A DNA stretch of 64,000 bases from Valencia hispanica (Eukaryota > Chordata > Actinopteri > Cyprinodontiformes > Valenciidae), in NCBI GenBank assembly GCA_963556495.2, contig OY747705.1:36809798-36873797 (forward strand), read 5' to 3'. The notes under the pieces were generated by a model. That model was given only the letters and a program-made list of their open reading frames with translations, searched no databases and was not told where the DNA came from. The number at the start of each line of letters is the position of its first letter. Position 1 is the stretch's first letter. Positions 22,351 to 34,483 of the stretch are shown here, piece by piece. Both the position numbers and the translations under genes were made by a program.

Positions 22351-25300
22351 CACAGACCGATGGCGGTTTTAAATCAACGGGCGGGTTGGGTCGGGATTTA
22401 ATCTGGAGATTACTGTGGGTAAAGGGTCGGGTTAAAAAATCATCTTAATGCATGGGGGTTGGTAAAATTGGACCATTGCAGGACTCTGCAACAGTAAACT
22501 GTAGGCTATACTTTTACTGCAATTATTTTGTATTTAAAACATATATGAGAGAAATTAAATATGCAAGCAGAAACTATAGGGGAAATATATTTATTTTTAT
22601 GCAGCTTTGAAGACTAACCGATCTCAAAAATGGTTGCATGGCTGGGAAATAGGCTTAAAAATATGACAGAAATCACACAGTGCATGCACACCTTGCTCCC
22701 TGGGGGAAGCGCGAACAGACCTGCGCCATCCTTAGATGCATGGTGTAAGATAACTAATAGTGGGCAGCTTGTTGTGCAGTTAGTTTCCAAACCACGCAGT
22801 TCATAGTTACATACAATTTTAGACTGTATGATGTGTATTTCCAGTAATTATTATGATGGACACATTTCATTAGCGCACTTGACTTTAAGTGACTTACAGG
22901 TTTCTTTGAAAAATAGCTCCTTGTGTCCAAATTCTTCTTTTTTGCTGCCATCCTTACTTGCTTTTGACACTCATGTGTCACCCTTGTTGCACCTGAGTCC
23001 TCTTGCGGACTGGGAAGTTCTCCTTGCAGTTTTGGTGCTGCTAACAACCAAACATAGCTGCAGAGTCTCACCTGACAGCAGGGAAAAGCACAGCCAATCA
23101 CATTGGCCATATATGTTACGGGAGGTAGGACTCCAGTAGAGAACGTAATTAAACTCTTTCTGCACCTCTAGGTGAATGAGACGTTGACAGATCGGTATTT
23201 TTCTTTCTCTTTTTTGCTTTCTATCGGGTTTGTTTTTCTTTTCTCAAGGAGATCAAATTATTGGTGGGGACATGTCCCTGCCGTCCATGCTAATTCTACA
23301 CCCTTGAGTGGGCATGTAGTGCTTTTCTGCAATTTTATTTTGCTTTACACCAAACCGACATGGAGGGTTTGTTGTCGAAATCTCATTGAAAAGTACAGTT
23401 CCAGCTGAAGTTCAAATTAAGTCCCAGCAGCATTTTGCAAACATTGTACATTTACATTTGTGATTGAAAAAACAGAAAATGCAAACTGGTTGGTATGGTC
23501 AGGAGGAAACAGCTAGTGATTGTTATGAGATCCTATTCTTTATTACAATTCTGTGTGAGCTTTTTCTCCTTTTTGTCCTCCTTTCTGAGTTTGGTAGTAG
23601 ACTAAATAAAAACACTTTAGTTGCAGTTATTTATATATTGTGGCACTGGTGATTTCGGTGAAACGTATTATTTTATATAAAACAATTTATTCTGAGACTT
23701 GTCACTTATCTTTACGTTGGATGCCAATGAGTGTTAAAGTTGTTGTGTTTGCCAATTTACATTCTTAAATGTGTTATGACTTATTTATGTACATCATATT
23801 TTAAAATTCATAAAGTAAATAGTAGAAGAATTTTCTCATGTTTTTATCAAATAAAAATTCAGAGTGAACAGTGATGATCCGACCACTTATAAAAGTGACA
23901 TTTTGAAAATACCCTTCTTTCACCATCGTATAGAAAGGTCTTTGAAGTTGGAGAATTGTCACAAAGCATCAGATAAACATCAAAAAAATGTATTGTGTAG
24001 AAAAAAATTAGGGGAAAATTAGGGTTTGAGTCAGTTATTGTTAGCAGAGAGGGACAGGTCTTCATAGCATGACCTTTAAATTTCATTCTACCAATTTCTG
24101 TGTTCTGTTAAGGAAGCGTAAATCTAATTTAGACCTGGGAGCTTTGCAGTCTCTTCCTTTAATCTTCAGCAGTTAATGAATTCAGAGGAGAGGGATATGA
24201 AAGAAGTATGAAGGGACAAAAACAGGGAGTGATGGAAAGAGAAGAAGATAAAAACAAAGGAGCATGTGGAGATGCCTGGAATTATTGTTTTCAAATTGCT
24301 TTTAATTACAGTGCAGACAAATTACAGACAACAGGCAGACATCATGCAGGTTTTCTCTCGGTACAAAAAAATATGTAATGGCTGGTTTAAATAGTAAATT
24401 CCGTAGCTCAAAAAGCTGTTCTTGCTCACAATGAAGTTTGTTGACGTCTTTACACAGCGCTTCCCAACAAAATCTGAAATCATATGTTAAGAGAACCATG
24501 ACAGGCATTGAGAGGGAGCAGCACCCTCTTGATTTTATCTGTATGATATCCAGTGTCAAAACCGTGAATGTATTTAAGTGAGTGTAATATAGTGAGAGTG
24601 GAAGCAATGGTGAGAGACGAGGGGGAGAAGCATAGGGTGCAAAGCATACAAAATGCCTTTGTTGCAGAGTGTAATGCACCGCAGACAAATAGTGCTGCTT
24701 TATCGCCCGGAGGAATAGAAGGAGCTTTTAAATTCATGCTCACTCTCTAGGAGGCAGCAGTGGTAACAACCAGTGACTGATGTGCCACAGAGACACAGAG
24801 GACTGTTTGACTGTGCTGCACTGCAAAAAATACATACTGTAAATCCAATATGCAGTAGTTTAAAGTTTTTATTTTTCTAATTTGAAAAAACAAAACATGA
24901 ATTGAGGTTTATTTAATTAGTTTAGTCTTGCTTTTTACTGAATGAAACTATGTGTACAAAACAGGCAGTCTTATTTGCATGAAAGAAAAAGACTTGAGCA
25001 GTCATGAAAACAACCGTTTTCATTTTAGATAAGGCATGTACAGAAGCTTTTAAAATATAACTGGAGTTTGTCACTCGGGCTCTGATCCCATCAGTCTCTT
25101 TGAACAGGTGTTCTCAACATGATATTGAATTGATGAGTGAATTTCTTCCCGGAAGCCAACAGGTGGAGGCTGGGATGGAAGAGAGGGCTGAAAAAGGCAG
25201 GCAGCATGCAGTGCAGAGTGGGCAGCACCAGCGGTGGTGACACAGATATGACAGAAGGAGAGATAGGAATCCTGTAGATTAAATAAACTGCCCTGATGGA

Positions 25301-25674
25301 AAGTGCTCCTTTGATATATAGCATGTTGAGAGTAAGGCAGATTGCATGTGCAGCTTGAATTTACTGCTTGAACCATCTTAGAGGTGTCACTCAGTTTGAT
25401 GAAGGCTTGTACCCAAATATGTGCACTTGCAAATAATGTATCATGAGCATGTGGTGTTCAGTATTCCTGCCCAAGGACATTTCCACATGTTATCAGGAGA
25501 GGCCAAGTTTCAATCATCAAACCTGTCAGTTAACCCATCTTGAAACAGCCCTCAATGTGACTCACCTCACAACATGAAACTCATTTTGTGATACTATGAA
25601 CACGTAGAAAAGCGAATAAGCTTGTTTTAAAGAGACAGTGCTCTATTTATTTGAAATTGAAATGTACAAGTAGC
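22351..25674. other. No gene seen
   Basis: More than 3 kb without a convincing coding region. Open frames of 75-128 codons occur on both strands but lack motifs and overlap each other randomly. It may contain unique host non-coding DNA; this is the least repeat-like stretch of the window. Confidence 0.35.
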
Positions 25675-25678
25675 TTAA

Positions 25679-26230
25679 AGGGACTATACATAAGTTTAAA
25701 CACAAATAGATATGTACAAATGTAAAATTTCTTCCTCATAGATGCTCCAGCAATGCCCTTGTCAGTAGAATGAGCCCTGGCCTTTTCACACGGTTGTCTC
25801 TTTATGCCTGTAAATTCACTTAAATTAACTGAAATAGAGAGTGCCTCAGGTCGAACAAGCAGATTTCACGCCTACTTCCCAGGGGGAGCGTAATGACGCC
25901 ATGCGGGTTCACGCTGAAGTGTAGTGTTCGCTATCTCCACAATAAATACTGAAGCCCCCCGAGTGAGAGGTAACTTTCAAAGGATGGATTCAGCGGAAAA
26001 TAAGAAGAGACCTGCTTGGGCGAGGCTCTCGGCTGAATATGTAATGTCGGAGGAGGAGATGGGTGGGAAAGGCGGGGATAGGTGGGAGCAGGCGTTTCAG
26101 CAACCCCCGAGAACTACCAGCAGAGACTCAAAGATTACTCTAACATGAGTTTAACATATTTATAATGAGGGAAAGACAGGTTATCAGGATATTAAGCTTC
26201 AGAAAGTCCATTTTTCATAATACCCCCCCT
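25679..26230. mobile_element. Putative TTAA-flanked MITE (Kolobok-like)
   Basis: TTAA lies on both sides (25675-25678 and 26231-26234). The ends are AGGGACTATACATAAG and, reversed, AGGGGGGGTATTATGAAA, which match only partly. A short frame starting MDSAENKKRPAWARL (from 25984) may be a remnant of a captured or ancestral ORF. The poorer end match makes this less sure than the two other TTAA elements. Confidence 0.5.
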
Positions 26231-26499
26231 TTAAAGAAGTCAAAACAACTAACAGCAGCTGTGTTTGTGGCTGAAAAGAGCAAAACTGAAATCTGGTGCT
26301 CAAATAGGTGCAAACTGCCCACATTCCCTTGACACAATGGTTGTGTCTTTGTGTAATTAGAGCTATTTGTTTTGTGAATCAGGTACGGAAAATAAAGCAA
26401 ACTGTTTATTTAAAACAGCTGCAAAAATAAAGACTGCATTGTTTTTTTAAATAACACTCAGGCATGTGACTGCAGCTAATTAAAATGAATATAAATATT

Positions 26500-27420
26500 A
26501 CTTTATTCAACATGTTTCTCAACTAATTTAAATTTACTCTAATATAATTTCATTTATTCATTTCTGAAGAAGTTGAAGTATCAAATCAAGTTTTTTACTC
26601 AAGCAAAAGTAAAAAAGTACTGTATTCAAAACTACATAAAGTATAAATGTAAATGTAATGTGATTTAAACAATTACATTAAAGAATAAAGCTTAAGCCAC
26701 ACCTCCCCCCAAAAAAGGGCCATAAATAGTATGTTACTTAAAAATGTTAATTTTGAAACATTTGGGATACATTAGGCTACCTGTTTCAGCTGCGCATATG
26801 TTCATTAAAATTTATTCATTTTAGTGTAATGCAATTACATTAAAGAACCATATGTGGACTATTCAGCATTAATAAGTGTTTCATGGAGTGGAAGATATGA
26901 TGACTAGTTGCCTATAAATATTGTAATGCTGCATTATCCTGAGTCTGTACCACCGACATGTTGAGCTCAGCAACATATATCTGCTTTGTCCTGGCTGGAC
27001 TGTGAAGTGGTTGGTATGTGTGTGTGTGTGTGTATATATACATATACATTAAGAATAGTATCACCAAAAGTCTTACAACCTCAGCACAGACAAGATTGTG
27101 CAGACTCATACAATCTCTAATGACCCCCTTGGGGCTCACGAACCTCAGGTTGGGAACCACTGTTCTAGAGGCTGAATCCGCGCTGACGCACTGGAGACTG
27201 AAACTAAAAACTTAATTTCAGCCAAAGTTTTGAAATCGGGGAACATTTCTCTGATTCAAGTGATCAGAGGTGGGAAAAACTTTCTGAACCCAGCTTCATA
27301 TCGCTTCAGCAGCAGAAAATGTCGGAGCATGGTCAGGGGTGTGAATTATAATCTGTCAAACTGACAAGATTGGATTTTGTGGCCTTCGGATTTTCTGTCA
27401 CCGGAAAATATTTGGTTAAC
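26500..27420 (+). repeat. About 0.9-kb interspersed repeat, inverted partner of 59580-60690
   Basis: It contains a region of the type ACTCAAGCAAAAGTAAAAAAGT, the block GGTTGGGAACCACTGTTCTAG (a typical hAT end, 27149-27169) and a tail with TTGTGGCCTTCGGATTTTCT. All these blocks recur in reverse order and orientation at 59580-60690. It is probably a non-autonomous hAT-derived composite. It includes a small GT/TA microsatellite at 27018-27052. Confidence 0.65.
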
Positions 27421-27429
27421 AGGACCCCT

Positions 27430-28255
27430 TTTTGGTCTCGATTGCCTTTTAACTTAAAGCTGCATTGTATGAATTTTTGTGTGTGTTTTCCATGATGAGG
27501 GTGTGTGCATCAAAACTACAGGTAGTGTCTTCTTTGGCACATAATCTTTCCACAGTCTGTCTCACTTCTGCGCTTCCTGCTATAGTGTCCCCCAGCCAGT
27601 AGAAAAATCTATATACTAGCCGCATTATTGTATAGCACGCAGGGTCCAAAGCGTGTAAAAAAAGTAGCAGCTTATAGTCAGAAAATTACGGTACCTTACT
27701 TGACCAATGTACTGGCACAACTGTGGGAAACCTCTTTTAACATGTTTTGTGGAAAGGCTTTAATGCTCTTTAACTTCACCTTTTTGCACTTGTTCTTTAG
27801 ATATGTCTTGGAGCTAGGAACTAAGTACAAGAAAATTTCAACATTGTAAATGTATTGGCCTACTTCTTCCCCTTCCTGACCTCCCACTGCCCATCATATC
27901 GGTCTGTGTCTCAGAATCAGACATCAATAGAAGAGAAAAAGAGATGGAGAGGGAGAAATTGGATAGGGACGAGCATGTGTGTGTGTGAAAGGAGAATGGT
28001 GGGGTGCACCTTAGGGAACTGCCTGTCACAGCCTTGCCATGTTGATAGACATGTCAATTGCGACTGAGTGGGAGGTATTGAGCAAGAGAGGGAGGAGAGC
28101 ATCAAAGATGAGAAAACCGATGTGAAGCAAAACGAAAATGAGAAAATCTTGTATAATAAATCAGAGCTGCATAGAAAAAATTCTGTGTTGCATCTGTAAT
28201 CCTTCTACCAATACTAAAACTGATTGCACATATAAAAAAATTATCTGCACAACTT
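27430..28255. other. No gene seen; repeat-like start
   Basis: It starts with TTAAAGCTGCATTGTATGAA, which looks like one end of another TTAA-type MITE, and contains CTTATAGTCAGAAAATTACG at about 27672-27691, a phrase common in fish repeats. The other end cannot be defined. No coding signal. Confidence 0.35.
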
Positions 28256-28259
28256 CTTG

Positions 28260-28565
28260 TTAGCAATGCCATATTACCCATACCGGTAGTAATTTATAAT
28301 AACTACACCTTAATTAGCCATAATTACACATCAATAAATACGTAATTTATTCGTTATTAAGAATGACTCCTACCTAATAATTAATTAACTAAATAATTAA
28401 TTAATGCTTTACTTTTAATAAATAGATCTAATTAATGATTTACTCATTCTGCAATGTTTTAATAATTAAGTGGATTCCTAATAGTTAGGTATTTTATGAG
28501 AATCTAAAGTGAAGATTATTTATGCTTTATTACATATTAGTTAATGTATGAATGCTTTCTATGGA
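28260..28565 (-). repeat. AT-rich interspersed repeat (ATTAATTA-rich)
   Basis: A stretch made of variants of TTAATTAACTAATGATTA. It resembles, in opposite orientation, 58440-58785, with matching phrases such as TACCTAATAA against TTATTAGGTA and GCATTAATTAAT against its reverse. Both copies end near a TTATAA...CTACC-type edge. Unknown family. Confidence 0.55.
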
Positions 28566-29005
28566 CCTGTTGTACTGTGTCGCTACTAAAGACTTAAATG
28601 GAAGAAACACTGGAATGAAGAACATATTGTTTGTATTAAATCATAACATTGGCCATATCAATGTACATACGTGCATACATAGTACCTGCAATGGTTAACA
28701 CAAATTATTGATAAACAAAAACTATTTTTATCAGTGCAAATAATTGTTGTCAACAGAAGAAAATACTTCTACTGGCAACAATAAAATGGTATCTTATCAG
28801 TGATAAATATTATATTCTAAACAGAACTATAAAATACTTTTTAAAAACAATGAAAGTCAACATTATAATCATTCATTACCTTATCTTGAAAGGCAGCAGC
28901 TTTCCATTAGTCTTGTAGTCCTTCATCAGCTGTTCTACCTCTGGATCCTCTGTAATTGTTAACGCACATTGCGCTACAAAAACAGAGAGTTTACCATGTT
29001 GTTGT
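28566..29005. other. No gene seen
   Basis: AT-rich and without features; ends at the TTAA of the next element. Confidence 0.35.
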
Positions 29006-29359
29006 TTAAAGGTCCTATATCATGCAAAATCAACTTTTTGGAGCTTTTAACCATGTTGTAATGCAATTTTCTTATAAAAAACCCCCAACCAGAGTGGTTT
29101 TTGGCTTAATTCAAGCATTTTTCAGTAATCCTCCTGAATCCTGCACTCTGAGCAGCTGCACTGCTCTCTCCTGAAACACGACCGACTTGTGACCTAGTGA
29201 CGCATTGTACGTAACTATGTCAAACCAGGAAGTGTCTGATGTGTCCGCACCGCTCCTGCAGATTAAACACACATGTCCCCTTTTTCACAGGTGCAAGCTG
29301 CAAGAGTCAGAAGAAAGACACTAAGCGCCACCTTTTTTTATAGTATTGTACTTTTTAAA

Positions 29360-29539
29360 ATGGCTCGGCGTAACTGCACATTTGGCTGCAAGAATTACAG
29401 GACTTTATTCAACATTCCAAAAGAACAGCCCAATCGCCAGGAATGGCTGGAATTTTTCTCTGTAATCCTGCCACTAACCAACTACAACATCTTGGTATGT
29501 GACCGTCATTTCACTGATGTCTGCTTTCCGAATTATTAA
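29360..29539 (+). CDS. THAP-domain fragment of a transposase
   Basis: A 59-residue frame begins MARRNCTFGCKNYRTLFNIP and ends with VCDRHFTDVCFPNY. It shows the THAP zinc-finger pattern: two cysteines at positions 6 and 10, then C-x2-H at 47-50 followed by a phenylalanine and a C-terminal F-P pair. THAP domains bind the ends of P and Kolobok transposons, and some are domesticated in host genes. Here the ORF stops right after the domain, inside a 953-bp TTAA-flanked element, so it is best read as a relic. It could still make a short end-binding protein; expression is unknown. Confidence 0.7.
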   Translation: MARRNCTFGCKNYRTLFNIPKEQPNRQEWLEFFSVILPLTNYNILVCDRHFTDVCFPNY

Positions 29540-29556
29540 TTAAAAGTAACACAACA

Positions 29557-29865
29557 AGGGGGGCACGGTGGCGCAGCTGGTAGCCTGGCTCACCTCACAG
29601 CTAGAAGGTCCCAGGTTCGATTACCGCCGGGGACGCTGTGGGTGCTGAGGGTGTGTTTGTTCCCCCACATCATCGGCACCCACACCCTGGGTGGGGTTGG
29701 CGTAAGGGCCTTTCTGTGTGGAGTTTGCATGTTCTCCCCGTGTTCTCTTGAGCAGCTAATGTGAGCTACTCCCACAAAAACATGCATTAGTCCTGGGGCT
29801 GTATACTGCCTCCTCCTGGCTGTCTTTGGGGTCTTCATGTGGTACTTCGTGCCCTTCAAATTTCA
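29557..29865 (+). repeat. tRNA-like interspersed repeat nested in the Kolobok-like element
   Basis: The head is GGGCACGGTGGCGCAGCTGG with a B box GGTTCGATTAC, then GGCCTTTCTGTGTGGAGTTT. It is the same family as 13626-13975. It inserted just downstream of the THAP frame. Confidence 0.7.
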
Positions 29866-29966
29866 GGAAAATTGAATACTATATAATGCCAACGGTAACA
29901 TTTTATCATAAATATGCCTATCCCAGACGGTGAAAGCAGTAAAATAGCATCATATAGGACCTTTAA

Positions 29967-30475
29967 GACTTTCGTATATTTGCTTGGTGCAAAGATCATT
30001 ATGACAATGATGGTGTTTTGGTCCAACGTTTAAATGCTTGTGCCATTGTTCCACTTTTCCTGAAAAACTTGAGCAGATGTGAGTACCGGGGCACTACCTG
30101 ATTTGGAGGTAGATGATAAAAATTGAGAATTAACCATATTGGAAAAGTCAAAAAACAGACACACAATGTAATAACATTAATAATAAACATGTATAAATAC
30201 AGAGACAACACATACAGTTTAATGTAGCAAAAAAGATTCACTTAATTCTAACTGTTCCTTCAGAAAATCATGTTCCTTTGTAGGCTCATCAGTGTTTTCA
30301 TTTTGCGATCGCACATTCATCTCCAGCATTTCCATTTCATATGATATTATATTAAACCAACATCGCAGTTGGGTCCATTGATACACATAAGACAGTGGGA
30401 ACAGAGAAGTCCACAATGTAAAAAAAAAATGACTGTAGAATTTACATTAAATTACTGGCAGCAGGGTTGCCAGCC
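29967..30475. other. No gene seen
   Basis: AT-rich with short frames only. Confidence 0.35.
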
Positions 30476-30479
30476 AGTT

Positions 30480-30845
30480 ACTTTAATTTTTACAGTAACC
30501 CCACTGTAATTTAATTAGTTTTCCTGTAATTCTGTTATTTTCTTACAGTTTTACTGTAATTTTCTTACAGTTTTACTCTTTTTTTTTTTACAGTTTTGTT
30601 GTGCTTTTATTAGAATATTACTGTAATTTGCTTACAGATGTACTGTAATTTTATTTTGGTTTTACTGTAAATTACAATCTTACTGTAATTTTCTTATTTT
30701 CACTGTAATTTATTTTAGCTTTCCTGTACAATTTGACTGTAATTTTATTACAATCTTACTGTAAATCTATTACCGTTCTACTGTAATTCTTACAGCAACC
30801 ATGTAACAGAACTACAGGAAGTTACCTTATTTTTACAGTAGTTTA
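30480..30845. repeat. Degenerate tandem repeat of TACTGTAATTTTCT-like units
   Basis: About 20 irregular units built around TTTTACTGTAATTTTCTTACAG, both in this form and with reversed fragments (TTACAGTAA). Unit length drifts between about 11 and 25 bp. The final part (CTACAGGAAGTTACCTTATTT) suggests it belongs to a larger repeat whose ends I cannot define. Confidence 0.75.
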
Positions 30846-31205
30846 ACAGCCCTACCAAAAATATATTTCAATAGCAACTATGCATTGTATGGTTATTGGT
30901 AGCTTTTTAATAATCTGAAATGGCTAAATGCAATTTAACTTCATAAACACGCATTTTTTTTCTCCTTGGAACCCCCCCCCCCCAATATTTTTTGAAATTA
31001 CTTTATTTCATTGTCAATGTAACATAAATCTGCAACATAACAAAACATAAAAATTTTTATAAAAAGAAAAAAAAGCAACATTTGCTTTTGTCATAAATTT
31101 TAAGATGTAATAACTTTAATGTTATAATCTAAAGATATTTAGAAGTGATTTGAAAACCGTATGATTTCATAAATTCAATGAAGTTATAGCTTCGACTGTA
31201 ATACA
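30846..31205. other. No gene seen
   Basis: AT-rich, with a C homopolymer near 30971-30982 and A-rich tracts. Nothing recognisable. Confidence 0.35.
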
Positions 31206-31207
31206 GT

Positions 31208-33010
31208 TTTTGCCCATTGCTTGAACACTATAGACACATGCTCAAACCAAAGTAACATAAATTTGAAGTTGTTGTTACTATACCTTAAACAAAGTGTAAC
31301 CATACCTTAAACAAAAGCGCTGCTTAGCACTTTGTTGCAATTCTGTAACACACTTGATCCTTTCTGCAACACACTTGCTCCTAGACACTACACACTATTT
31401 CATACATAAGACACTTAGTTAAAAAATGAAATCTCAAGGTACCATTGGGAAAACACATCAATTCAAAATACAACACACATTGGTTAATTGAAAAGGCATA
31501 GACACACACCTGAAAACACTTACTTACAAAACTGAACACCAATCAGCCAGCTCCAAAAAGGCCCCAGTTAAGCAATTTTGAGAACTTTGCATGCATGGAG
31601 GCAGGGAGAGCTAGAGGCAGAGGCAGAGGAAGAGGAGGACAGAGAGAGAGAGAGAGGAGGACGTGGTCGAAGAGGCCACGCAAGGACCATTATTTCGGAT
31701 GACATAAGGGCAACTTTGGTGGACCATGTCATAACCCATGGCCTAACTTTGAGGGAAGCTGGGCAGAGAGTCCATCCTAATCTAAGCCGCTTCACCGTTA
31801 CATCCATAATAAGGACATTCCGGCTGGAAAACAGGTATGTCTTCAACTATCTACTCAGACTGTATAGAGTATTTACAGTACTGTACCATATCACATTACT
31901 GTATCACATGTATTGTATTCCAGGGTGGCTAATGCTCCTTTTTCAACAAAAGTGGTAGTTTTGTGAAACATACCTTGATACAGTAACGTGTTGAGATGTT
32001 TCAGTACTGTGTATGGTAAATACAGTAAAGTTCAGTATACACCGTACTGTAAAAAAGAAGCAGACGAGAACAATTTGTGGTTGCATTTTTCTACAGAATG
32101 GCTAGAAGACCTACTGGGGATGGACGCCAACGCCTGTTCACCCAACAGCAGAAACTTGCCATAGTGAACCTAGTCAGAGCAAACAATGCAATCCGTCTCC
32201 ACCAGCTACAGCAACAATACTGCACGTCCCGGGCAGCACGGGGGAAACATCACACTCTGTGCTGCCATAAGTCTTCGAGGGTTACTGCACCATCATGCCA
32301 AACTGGGTCCCTATAATGCGCAACACATAATCACATTTCTAGATACACTTAATGATGCAGTTGTACAGGATGGACCAGAGCAGCCCAGGTTTGTTGTTGT
32401 CTGGGATAATGTTAGTTTCCATCGGGCTGCTCTGGTCCAGAACTGGTTCACCAACCATGATCAGTTTGAAGTTCTGTACTTGCCCCCTTACTCGCCATTT
32501 CTAAATCCTATAGAGGAATTTTTTTCCGCTTGGAGATGGCGCGTATATGACCGCCAACCACATGCCCGTATGCCTCTTCTGCAGGCAATGGAACAGGCCT
32601 GCGGAGACATTGAGGCGAGGTCAATCCAGGGATGGATTCGGCACACAAGGGGATATTTTCCCCGATGCTTAGCGAGAGAAGACATTGCTTGTGATGTTGA
32701 TGAGATCCTGTGGCCAGACCCCAACAGACGGCAGGATCCATAAGCCCACTTGCGCACAATTGTGTTTTTGTGTTTACAGTAGTGTATTGTTTTTTTTTGT
32801 TTTTTTTTGATTTAACTGAATTTACTGTACTGTAAAATATACTAATGTAATGATTTTGAAAACAGTATTTATTTTTTTGGTTGTGAAAACATGCCCTCTG
32901 TGGAACTGAATAAAAACACTGAAAACAAAAGAATGCAGTTTTTTAGATAAAGTAGACTAGTGTGTTGCTGCTAATCTGAAAGTGTATTCATATGATGCAA
33001 GTGGATATAA
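31208..33010 (+). mobile_element. IS630/Tc1-type DNA transposon, defective
   Basis: A region of about 1.8 kb around a spliced DDE-type transposase pseudogene. The left part holds repeats of ACACTTG/ACACACTTG type (31340-31420). No matching inverted terminal repeat was found on the right. The right end appears truncated where it meets the Harbinger element, near 33010-33040, so the borders are approximate. Confidence 0.6.
31578..32743 (+). pseudogene. IS630/Tc1-like transposase with internal deletion
   Basis: Exon 1 (to 31834) encodes an arginine-rich stretch and a helix-turn-helix region (ITHGLTLREAGQRVHPNLSR, FTVTSIIRTFRLENR). A donor (CAG|GTATGT at 31834/31835) and an acceptor (CTACAG|A at 32096/32097) join it in frame to exon 2 (ARRPTGDGRQRLFTQQQKLA). 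After about residue 40 of exon 2 the frame breaks. The sequence resumes in another frame with NITLCAAISLRGL, VVVWDNVSFHRA and LPPYSPFLNPIEEFFSAWRW, the second and third acidic blocks of a DDE_3 catalytic domain. The first catalytic aspartate region is missing, so about 100 residues were deleted near 32220-32240. Not functional. Confidence 0.8.
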
Positions 33011-33039
33011 TTTTGTCACCCCCTAACCCTTGCTCATGA

Positions 33040-34156
33040 TGATGACTGGCTAATAAGCAGATTCAGATTCCCTAGAGCTGTGCTCTTGGATCTCTGTGCT
33101 GAATTGGGCCCGGTTTTGGAGAGACCGTCCAGGCGGAACCGTGCCATTCTGGTCCAGCTGCAGGTGCTCACCACTCTGGGGTTTCTTGCAACTGGTTGTT
33201 ACCAGCGGGAATTAGCCGACAGGTATGTGTCTGAGTGACATGATTCTTACTATTCTGCCCAAAGTCCCTTTTTGGAAATAATGCCTTCAAATATGTTATA
33301 TTTATTTACTAGGTCTGGGATATCACAGCCGTCCCTGAGCGCAATAAGGCCTGCAGTCTTGGATGGGATCATTAAAATGAGCAGGCGATACATCACGTTT
33401 CCATATACTGTGGGGAAGCAGGCCGAAATTAAGATGCAATTTGCAGCAATGTCCGGTTTCCCAAACATAATCGATGCAATTGACTGCACCCATATTGCTA
33501 AAAGGGCCCCGTCTGAGGATGAATTTGTTTTCGTCAATCGGAAACATGTACACAGTATTAATGTGCAAATCATATGTGATTCACACATGATGATCACTAC
33601 TATGGTGGCATGATGGCCTGGGTCAACACACGACTCCTTTATATTGACACACAGCAGTGTAGGGAACAGACTGCAGGCAGGCGCTGTGCGTGATGGCTGG
33701 GTGCTCGGTAAGTCCTCACCGTCATTAGAAATGCTGGTTGTTGACGCCTGAATTAAACGTGTTATCACTTGCAGGTGATAGTGGCTACCCTCTCAGAAGC
33801 TGGCTTCTGACCCCGTTCCCAGACCCACAGACAGCAGAGGAAATGCGCTACAACTCCTGTTACACACGTGCGCGTTCAGTCGTGGAGCGTGCCATATGCC
33901 TGTTAAAATGTAGGTGGCGGTCATTGGATGCCTCGGGTGGCAGACTATTATACCACCCTACAAAGGTCTGCAAGATCGTGAGGGCATGTGGAATTCTTCA
34001 TAACATGGCACTGAGAATTGGAATTCCCCTCCCTCCTGGCCTACCCCCTCCCCAGCATGAGAACCCCGACCCACAGCCGCCGCCTCCTCGACAGGAAGCC
34101 TTCACCCAGGGAGCAAGGATCCGCCAGGATGTAATGCGGACGACAAGGTTCATTTC
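33040..34156 (+). pseudogene. Harbinger (HARBI1-like) transposase pseudogene
   Basis: Three exons with canonical splice signals: exon 1 to 33222 (FPRAVLLDLCAELGPVLER, then TTLGFLATGCYQRELADR), exon 2 33313-33707, exon 3 from 33775. Catalytic acidic residues can be seen in IIDAIDCTHI, GSTHDSFIL and RSVVERAICLLKCRW, the DDE set of PIF/Harbinger transposases. A TGA at 33611-33613 sits where the family has an arginine codon, consistent with CGA to TGA by CpG decay, so the gene is dead. The start codon is not visible and the 5' side is cut by the neighbouring transposon. It converges with the Myb-like gene, as in other Harbinger elements. Confidence 0.85.
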
Positions 34157-34422
34157 TCAAAATTTTTTTATTGTATCATTTAAGGTACCAATGGCTGTCA
34201 CTATGTCGCACAGCACACTCTTTATTTCCTTTAACTCGTTTGTCACAGAATTGATGGCGCTGATGGTGTCTCTCTGTGTCTGCATCACAGCTTCAGTCAG
34301 AACCCGACCACTGCTGGATGCACCACGGGCACCGGCAGCACTGGTTCTGGGGGCAGCCGGACGCTGGGCAACCTCATCTTCCTCAGCCGCCTCATCCTCG
34401 CCACCTACCGACTGTGGAAGAG
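34157..34422 (-). pseudogene. Harbinger Myb-like gene, exon 2
   Basis: The C-terminal exon of the second Harbinger protein, on the minus strand. It starts after the acceptor TGTCTTTTCAG and encodes an acidic stretch (GGEDEAAEEDEVAQR) and then a coiled-coil-like end (NELKEIKSVLCDIVTAIG) with a stop at 34157-34159. The N-terminal exon is more than 16 kb away, at 50467-50880, because the palindromic element sits in the intron. In Harbinger elements this protein binds the transposase and carries it to DNA. Confidence 0.8.
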
Positions 34423-34483
34423 CTGAAAAGACACGGCATATAAGTCTGTCTCCTTAAAATATGCTCAAATTTGTTAACGTAGC

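Larger units (their letters stand above)
29010..29962 (+). mobile_element. Kolobok-like element with THAP remnant
   Basis: The inverted ends are AGGTCCTATATCATGC and, reversed, AGGTCCTATATGATGC (one mismatch), flanked by TTAA at 29006-29009 and 29963-29966. The interior still encodes the THAP DNA-binding domain typical of Kolobok and P-type transposases, but no catalytic domain. A tRNA-like repeat is nested at 29557-29865. Confidence 0.85.

Noticed and set aside
22351..25674. Several 75-128 codon frames on both strands
   Set aside because: No domain, splice structure or codon bias supports them.
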